Below, piece after piece: positions 43,224 through 47,178 of a stretch of 47,178 nucleotides of DNA; within the stretch, counting starts at the first letter, position 1, and every line of letters begins with the position of its first letter. Under the pieces are notes generated by a model, which worked only from the letters and a program-made list of their open reading frames with translations, searched no databases and had not been told where the DNA came from. The position numbers and the translations under genes are program-made. The stretch spans positions 1 through 47,178 of the forward strand of contig JAFVRN010000017.1 in assembly GCA_017504265.1 (NCBI GenBank), written 5' to 3'. Origin of the DNA: Alistipes sp. (GTDB lineage Bacteria; Bacteroidota; Bacteroidia; Bacteroidales; Rikenellaceae).

Positions 43224-44264
43224 TTAGTCGCCCCAGTTGATGACAATCTCATCCTCGAAGCCTGGGTCGATGCCGATACCGCCTGTACCATATGATGTCG
43301 TAAGCATACGGCCTTCTACTACGGTCTCCATGTTACGTTTCAGTGGCACGACGATTCCTGTCCAGTGACTTATCTCCTTCTCCTCGCTTATCTCGCCATT
43401 GTAGAAGTAGAAGTCGATCTTTACGTTTGTCTGCTTACCGTTTACGAATACGTAGTCGTAACAAAGTTCCAGGTTACCCTCGCTGTCAATCTCGGGATAT
43501 GCGGTGAAGGTACGTGTCGGCTCGAAGTAGTTAGGCTTCTGCTCCTCAACGTTGAAACCGGCACTGACATACTGTGTATATGTCACATGAGATATAATGT
43601 TGTCAATGCTGTTTCCGGCCTTCACGAAGTCCTCCATATCTGTTGTGATACACTTAAATCGGCCCTTAGGACGGTTTAGCATAAGGTCGTATACCAATTC
43701 GTAGTCACCCTCGGCATAGTAGTATTCCGTGAGATCTACGTCGAGTACGTTCGAGAAGGCATCCTTATCGTTGTTATCTTCAACAATTTCGTCAGCATAG
43801 GTGATGCGTCGCAGGTCGTCCGTTACATAGTACCACGCCTCGCGCACCTCGTCCTGTACGTAGTCGCACCATACCAATACCTTGTAGTGTGAGGCATCTA
43901 CGTCGAATGTAGCTATTGCCTGTGGGTTGGGATCTTCCACATCGGCAAATACTACCTGACGCTCCACGAACTCGGAGTGTGATGCCGATACTCGGTATAG
44001 GTCGATTACGTAGCGTAGACATACAGGCTCGGTAAAGCGTGTGCCCAGTAGTCCTACATTCTGAGTACGTACCACGTATGATGCACCCTCCTCGGCATCG
44101 CACTCTACTGTTACGAAGTGCTCGGGGTGTGTCATATCCACAGAACATTGCACTGTAAGCTGTATGTTGCTCACACCGGGATATTCATGAATGGTCTTAT
44201 CGCAGCCGGTTATTACCAACAGCGATAGGAGCATCATTACAATATGTCTGACACGGCGTAACAT
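43224..44264 (-). CDS. Fimbrillin-like lipoprotein (DUF6562/FimB-type)
   Basis: A 346-residue predicted lipoprotein (VITGC, Cys21). It resembles the N-terminal module of the two large surface proteins at 17216-23791: YKVLVWCDYV, DDLRRITYAD, LNRPKGRFKCITTDMEDF, a YDYVFVNG strand pair and PLKRNMETVVEGRMLTT followed by a C-terminal FEDEIVINWG. Here the module stands alone without a beta-helix extension. It could be an accessory or anchoring subunit of a Mfa/Fim-type fimbria; a FimB/Mfa2 assignment is the main alternative. It follows the DUF3575 gene by 5 bp in the same operon. Confidence 0.8.
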   Translation of the reverse strand: MLRRVRHIVMMLLSLLVITGCDKTIHEYPGVSNIQLTVQCSVDMTHPEHFVTVECDAEEGASYVVRTQNVGLLGTRFTEPVCLRYVIDLYRVSASHSEFVERQVVFADVEDPNPQAIATFDVDASHYKVLVWCDYVQDEVREAWYYVTDDLRRITYADEIVEDNNDKDAFSNVLDVDLTEYYYAEGDYELVYDLMLNRPKGRFKCITTDMEDFVKAGNSIDNIISHVTYTQYVSAGFNVEEQKPNYFEPTRTFTAYPEIDSEGNLELCYDYVFVNGKQTNVKIDFYFYNGEISEEKEISHWTGIVVPLKRNMETVVEGRMLTTSYGTGGIGIDPGFEDEIVINWGD

Positions 44265-44269
44265 CAGTG

Positions 44270-45556
44270 CTATTCTATGGTTTTTGTTCTATTCTCCTTT
44301 TTTCTCAGGTCAATTATGTACGAGAAGTTCACTCCAAGACGTGTTGGTCCTACGTAGTTCAACTTCTCGGTACGCAGATACTTACCATTGTGCACACCCT
44401 CGTATACATCGTAGACGATGTTCATGTAGCCTACACCTATGGTAAACTCTACGCCCCAGTTACCACGCTTGCCGAGAGGCATCGCATAGCCGTAGCTTGC
44501 ACCTACACCCCATACTGCACGGTTGGGGTCCTGGTAGCGGTAGCCATCGCTTAGCTGGACGTTGAATCCCGCTACGGGAACGTGTATTCCTACGAAGTGA
44601 CCTTTGCGCAACGACTCACCCCACCAGTAACGCACCTCTGGTTGTATGGCGAAAATACGTATCTTGCGGTCGCTCTTGAAGTAGTCGTATGGTGAGTAGT
44701 GTCCCATCACGTCTATCGAAAGACGCGGTGTTATGCGCATCTCGACTCCGAAGTTCACAAGGAGTGCTGCTGCCTCCACAGCATTCATTTTGAGGCTCAT
44801 CAGCGGGAACCTATCCTTCACAGGCTCTGTCACCACCTCAGGCTCAGGTGCAGGCTCTGGTTCTGGCTCGGGCTCTGGTTCAGGCTCAGGAACTACCTCT
44901 ACCACCTCCGGCTCGGGTTCAGGCTCGGGTAGGATGGTGTGCGTAGTCACTATGATAAACCAGGCCTCGCGCATATGAGAGAAGTAACGCTTGTATAGTA
45001 TGCGCCATACCTCGCCATTATTGAGCTTCTTGAGCTCGGGGATGCGACCATCAATAGGGTTGCCAAGACCATCCTTGCTCTCGGGATACTCCGTTGCGAG
45101 AATCTCTATCACCCTCTCCATCTGAGGTATGTCACCATCACTTTTGATAAGTTCGGCGAGCCTGTTCCACGCGATGTAGTGGTCGTTGCGAACTATTACA
45201 TTCTCGTCAATATCGAACTTTGTTCGCACCATATTCTCCAAGGCACGAAGACGCTCTTTACTTAGACGACGGTTTATCGAGGCACTACCCTCAGGCGATG
45301 CTGTACCGCAGAACTCTATCATGGTAATCTTCTGAAGTGTGTCTGCCTGTATGGCACGGAGCATAGAGTCTATGCGGGGCAATGCCGTGGCGTTGTCCAT
45401 GTAGGTCGGGTCTATTGTCGAGCTGCTCACACGGAAGTCTACGCTGATGCCATGCTGCTCGACAGTGCGTGTTTGCTGTGCACTGCCTGCAAACGGCATA
45501 GCGAGCATCGCTATGAGCGACACCATGAACAAAGCTATTTTACCCTTTCCTGTCAT
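44270..45556 (-). CDS. DUF3575-type outer-membrane protein with OmpA-like and Pro-Glu linker regions
   Basis: A 428-residue exported protein: signal peptide (about 1-26), then an OmpA-like peptidoglycan-binding type region (MIEFCGTASPEGSASINRRLSKERLRALENMV, near 78-109). A low-complexity linker of repeated Pro-Glu (about 212-246) and a C-terminal beta-barrel follow, with alternating aromatic strands (KMNAVEAAALLVNFGVEMRI, GVEFTIGVGYMNIVYDVYEG, GVNFSYIIDLRKKE). DUF3575 proteins accompany fimbrillin genes in Bacteroidales. It heads a two-gene operon with a structured leader and a strong consensus promoter. Confidence 0.85.
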   Translation of the reverse strand: MTGKGKIALFMVSLIAMLAMPFAGSAQQTRTVEQHGISVDFRVSSSTIDPTYMDNATALPRIDSMLRAIQADTLQKITMIEFCGTASPEGSASINRRLSKERLRALENMVRTKFDIDENVIVRNDHYIAWNRLAELIKSDGDIPQMERVIEILATEYPESKDGLGNPIDGRIPELKKLNNGEVWRILYKRYFSHMREAWFIIVTTHTILPEPEPEPEVVEVVPEPEPEPEPEPEPAPEPEVVTEPVKDRFPLMSLKMNAVEAAALLVNFGVEMRITPRLSIDVMGHYSPYDYFKSDRKIRIFAIQPEVRYWWGESLRKGHFVGIHVPVAGFNVQLSDGYRYQDPNRAVWGVGASYGYAMPLGKRGNWGVEFTIGVGYMNIVYDVYEGVHNGKYLRTEKLNYVGPTRLGVNFSYIIDLRKKENRTKTIE

Positions 45557-45695
45557 TCGTCATTTTCGAATTATCGTAGTCATCACCATTTGTGACATCA
45601 GGTGATGCGTGCAAATATCACAACTGCCTGCTCAAGAATCTGTCTTTCAGACACTTGGCAGGTATGTGTGCATTTCCGCACTCTACATTACTATG
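45557..45695 (-). promoter_or_regulatory. Structured 5' leader of the DUF3575 operon
   Basis: Between the promoter and the start codon at 45556 the minus-strand leader (about 130 nt) can form two hairpins. One is a long interrupted stem at 45627-45662 (CCTGC/GCAGG and CAAG/CTTG arms, GTCT/AGAC tip). The other is a 7-bp stem CATCACC/GGTGATG (45581-45587 with 45601-45607) close to the start codon. No known riboswitch class is recognised. Confidence 0.4.
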
Positions 45696-45726
45696 CAAAG
45701 GTAGTAAATTAATCACAAACAGCAAA
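45696..45726 (-). promoter_or_regulatory. Predicted promoter of the DUF3575 operon
   Basis: Minus strand: TTTG (45723-45726), 19 nt, TACCTTTG (45696-45703), an exact Bacteroidetes consensus. Confidence 0.7.
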
Positions 45727-45888
45727 GATTTTTCAATAAATTTTTAGTCTTTGTTGCCGATTTTGCCCTAAATGTAGCAATTTGACCTAATCACGATATT
45801 TTCTATGCCCTTAATATCGTGGAGTCGTATTGCAGTGTTTTATGGTCTTTTTTATTAAGACGAATAGGGGGCTATTTGCTAATTAGAA

Positions 45889-45929
45889 AGAGGTGAGGAG
45901 CACACTCATACATTATGCTCCTCACCTCT
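45889..45929 (-). terminator. Terminator of fabD
   Basis: Perfect 14-bp stem (45889-45902 with 45916-45929; AGAGGTGAGGAGCA and complement) and a 13-nt loop, 22 nt after the fabD stop; the minus-strand tail is CTTTCTAATT. The rest of the spacer down to the promoter at 45726 is AT-rich without visible genes. Confidence 0.82.
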
Positions 45930-45951
45930 GGTATCGAGTATTGTAGTTGTT

Positions 45952-46833
45952 CTATAGCGTAGACTTCGATTCGGTCTTAACCTCGCGACTAACCTTCGAC
46001 ACAAGGCCTTGAAGGACGTTTCCCGGGCCCAACTCGCTGAACTCTGTAACGCCATCGGCAATCATCTTTTCTACAATCTGTGTCCAGCGCACAGGTGCTG
46101 TGAGCTGAGCTATTAGATTTTTCTTAATTGTCTCAGCATCAGTATATGGCATAGCATCGACGTTCTGATATACAGGGCATGTAGGGGTCATAAACTGAGC
46201 CTCGGCTATGGCCTCTTCCAGCTCCTTGCGTGCAGGCTCCATCAGCGGAGAGTGGAATGCGCCGCCTACCGGTAGGCGTAGAGCGCGACGTGCGCCTGCG
46301 GCTTTTAGCTTCTCGCATGCTTCGTCTACAGCGGCATCGGCACCCGATATGACCAGCTGTCCCGGGCAGTTATAGTTTGCACCAACTACGACACCCTCTA
46401 CCGATGCGCATACCTCTTCTACGGTTTTATCGTCAAGGCCGAGTACTGCTGCCATACCACCCGGCTGCTCTTCGCAACACTTTTGCATAGCCATAGCACG
46501 CTTTGATACGAGCTTCAATCCATCCTCGAAAGAGAGTGCTCCGGCTACTACGAGTGCCGAGAATTCGCCGAGCGAGTGTCCGGCAACGGCATCGGGCTTC
46601 ACGTCGAGAGCCTTTGCCAAAATCACCGAGTGGAGGAATACTGCGGGCTGTGTCACCTTGGTCTGTTTAAGCTCCTCGGGCGTACCCTCAAACATTATAT
46701 CTGTAATGCGGAATCCGAGAATGTCGTTGGCCTTCTCGAATAGCTCCTTGGCAACAGGTACATTGTCGTAGATGTCCTTACCCATTCCTACTGCCTGTGA
46801 GCCTTGACCGGGAAATACGTATGCGTGTTTCAT
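45952..46833 (-). CDS. fabD: Malonyl-CoA:ACP transacylase
   Basis: FabD loads malonyl groups onto ACP for fatty acid synthesis. With the start at 46833 (MKHAYVFPGQGSQ) it has 293 residues; an ATG two codons earlier (46839) is equally possible, while the more distant start at 46866 is unlikely. Motifs are GQGSQ, the nucleophile Ser87 in AGHSLGEFSALVVAGAL and His194 in GGAFHSPLM. Length is normal. It has a consensus promoter and its own terminator, so it seems to be monocistronic here. Confidence 0.96.
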   Translation of the reverse strand: MKHAYVFPGQGSQAVGMGKDIYDNVPVAKELFEKANDILGFRITDIMFEGTPEELKQTKVTQPAVFLHSVILAKALDVKPDAVAGHSLGEFSALVVAGALSFEDGLKLVSKRAMAMQKCCEEQPGGMAAVLGLDDKTVEEVCASVEGVVVGANYNCPGQLVISGADAAVDEACEKLKAAGARRALRLPVGGAFHSPLMEPARKELEEAIAEAQFMTPTCPVYQNVDAMPYTDAETIKKNLIAQLTAPVRWTQIVEKMIADGVTEFSELGPGNVLQGLVSKVSREVKTESKSTL

Positions 46834-46933
46834 ATTCATAGTTTTTGTTGGGAGTGGTTGTAGCACTCGCCAATGTTAATAATTTCATCTTTTCATAATG
46901 CATTGTCCTATGAGGAGTGCATTTTACAGGCTC

Positions 46934-46964
46934 CAAAGGTACAAAAAAAATCGAATACGACAAA
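46934..46964 (-). promoter_or_regulatory. Predicted promoter of fabD
   Basis: Minus strand: TTTG (46961-46964), 19 nt, TACCTTTG (46934-46941); leader of about 95 nt. Confidence 0.68.
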
Positions 46965-47049
46965 CAGCTCGCAGCAAATAGCCCTGCTTGCGCACCTCTT
47001 TCCTCTTCTCTCGGCACAAAGTTCTACGCCTTAGTCCCTATACCTATAT

Positions 47050-47079
47050 ATAATAAAAACAGCACCCCGAAGGGTGCTG
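47050..47079 (-). terminator. Terminator of a minus-strand gene entering from the right
   Basis: Stem CAGCACCC/GGGTGCTG (47060-47067 with 47072-47079), a 4-nt loop and, on the minus strand, TTTTTATTATA. It points to a gene ending shortly to its right. Confidence 0.8.
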
Positions 47080-47110
47080 CCGGTTACATGCTGCAAAGCA
47101 GCAGTCACCA

Positions 47111-47178
47111 TTAACACTTTTTTAACCATTTGAGGACACAATCGAACATCGTTGGCTGCTCCATCAACACCCGACTGA
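47111..47178 (-). CDS. Possible 3' end of an unidentified gene (partial)
   Basis: On the minus strand one frame is open from the right edge to a TAA at 47111-47113, ending in MFDCVLKWLKKC. A terminator follows about 30 nt later, which makes this a plausible C-terminus. A second minus-strand frame is also open here, so the reading frame is uncertain and no function can be given. Confidence 0.35.
   Translation of the reverse strand, partial: SRVLMEQPTMFDCVLKWLKKC

Larger units (their letters stand above)
46834..47110. other. Spacer right of fabD: promoter and terminator only
   Basis: About 280 bp holding the fabD promoter (46934-46964) and the terminator of the next minus-strand gene (47050-47079). 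No protein-coding or RNA gene is supported in it. Confidence 0.6.

Overview
The window looks like a chromosome segment of a gut-type Bacteroidales bacterium, most likely Rikenellaceae/Alistipes or a close relative. Supporting features are fimbrillin-like surface lipoproteins, DUF3575 and DUF1573 proteins, an S46 dipeptidyl-peptidase, TamB next to ExbB/ExbD/TonB, promoters of the Bacteroidetes type (TTTG, about 19-20 nt, TAnnTTTG), few Shine-Dalgarno sequences and a tRNA gene without an encoded CCA. The genus is an inference from gene content. I see no phage, no transposase gene and no CRISPR array.

Layout. 1-1146 (-): 5' part of a lipoprotein made of 255-bp Ig-like repeats, running off the left edge, with a roughly 200-nt leader holding a G9 tract and a terminator-like hairpin. 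1577-4463 (+): lnt and folC. 4666-7842 (-): thiamin operon thiD-thiE-thi4-thiE-like behind a TPP riboswitch with its own terminator. 7903-7974 (-): tRNA-Glu(CTC). 8120-8857 (+): DUF3298/RsiV-like lipoprotein. 8938-11487 (-): a DegP-type protease, a DivIC/FtsB-like septal protein and hpt. 11537-16664 (-): complete [FeFe]-hydrogenase operon hydA-hydE-hydG-hydF. 16807-17105: three blocks of 9-bp repeats. 17216-23791 (-): two large surface lipoproteins sharing a fimbrillin-like N-terminal module, with a repeat-filled 5' leader. 24140-28439 (-): GH3 glycosidase, a YhcC-like radical SAM protein and tsaD.

28542-36881 (+): apparent seven-gene operon tamB-exbB-exbD-tonB-DUF1573-MBL hydrolase-trmD. 37042-37263 (-): a 73-residue protein of four 11-residue repeats. 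37433-40070 (+): an AraC regulator, lpxB and a degenerate FAH-like protein. 40280-42966 (-): DPP11-type S46 peptidase and maf. 43224-45556 (-): a two-gene outer-membrane/fimbrial locus (DUF3575 protein, then a fimbrillin-like lipoprotein). 45952-46833 (-): fabD. The last bases carry a terminator and the apparent 3' end of another minus-strand gene.

How the parts relate. The window mixes housekeeping genes (folate, thiamin, lipid A, lipoprotein acylation, tRNA modification, fatty acid initiation) with fermentative H2 metabolism and cell-surface display. Two themes stand out between the genes. First, five spacers or leaders carry unrelated short tandem repeats or long homopolymers. Second, two roughly 124-bp elements with related terminal inverted repeats and a conserved 36-bp core both sit in gaps between convergent genes, 14-16 nt after a stop codon. 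I consider these elements, the modular fimbrillin-like proteins, the His-type Thi4 operon and the TamB-ExbBD-TonB linkage the best leads for something new.
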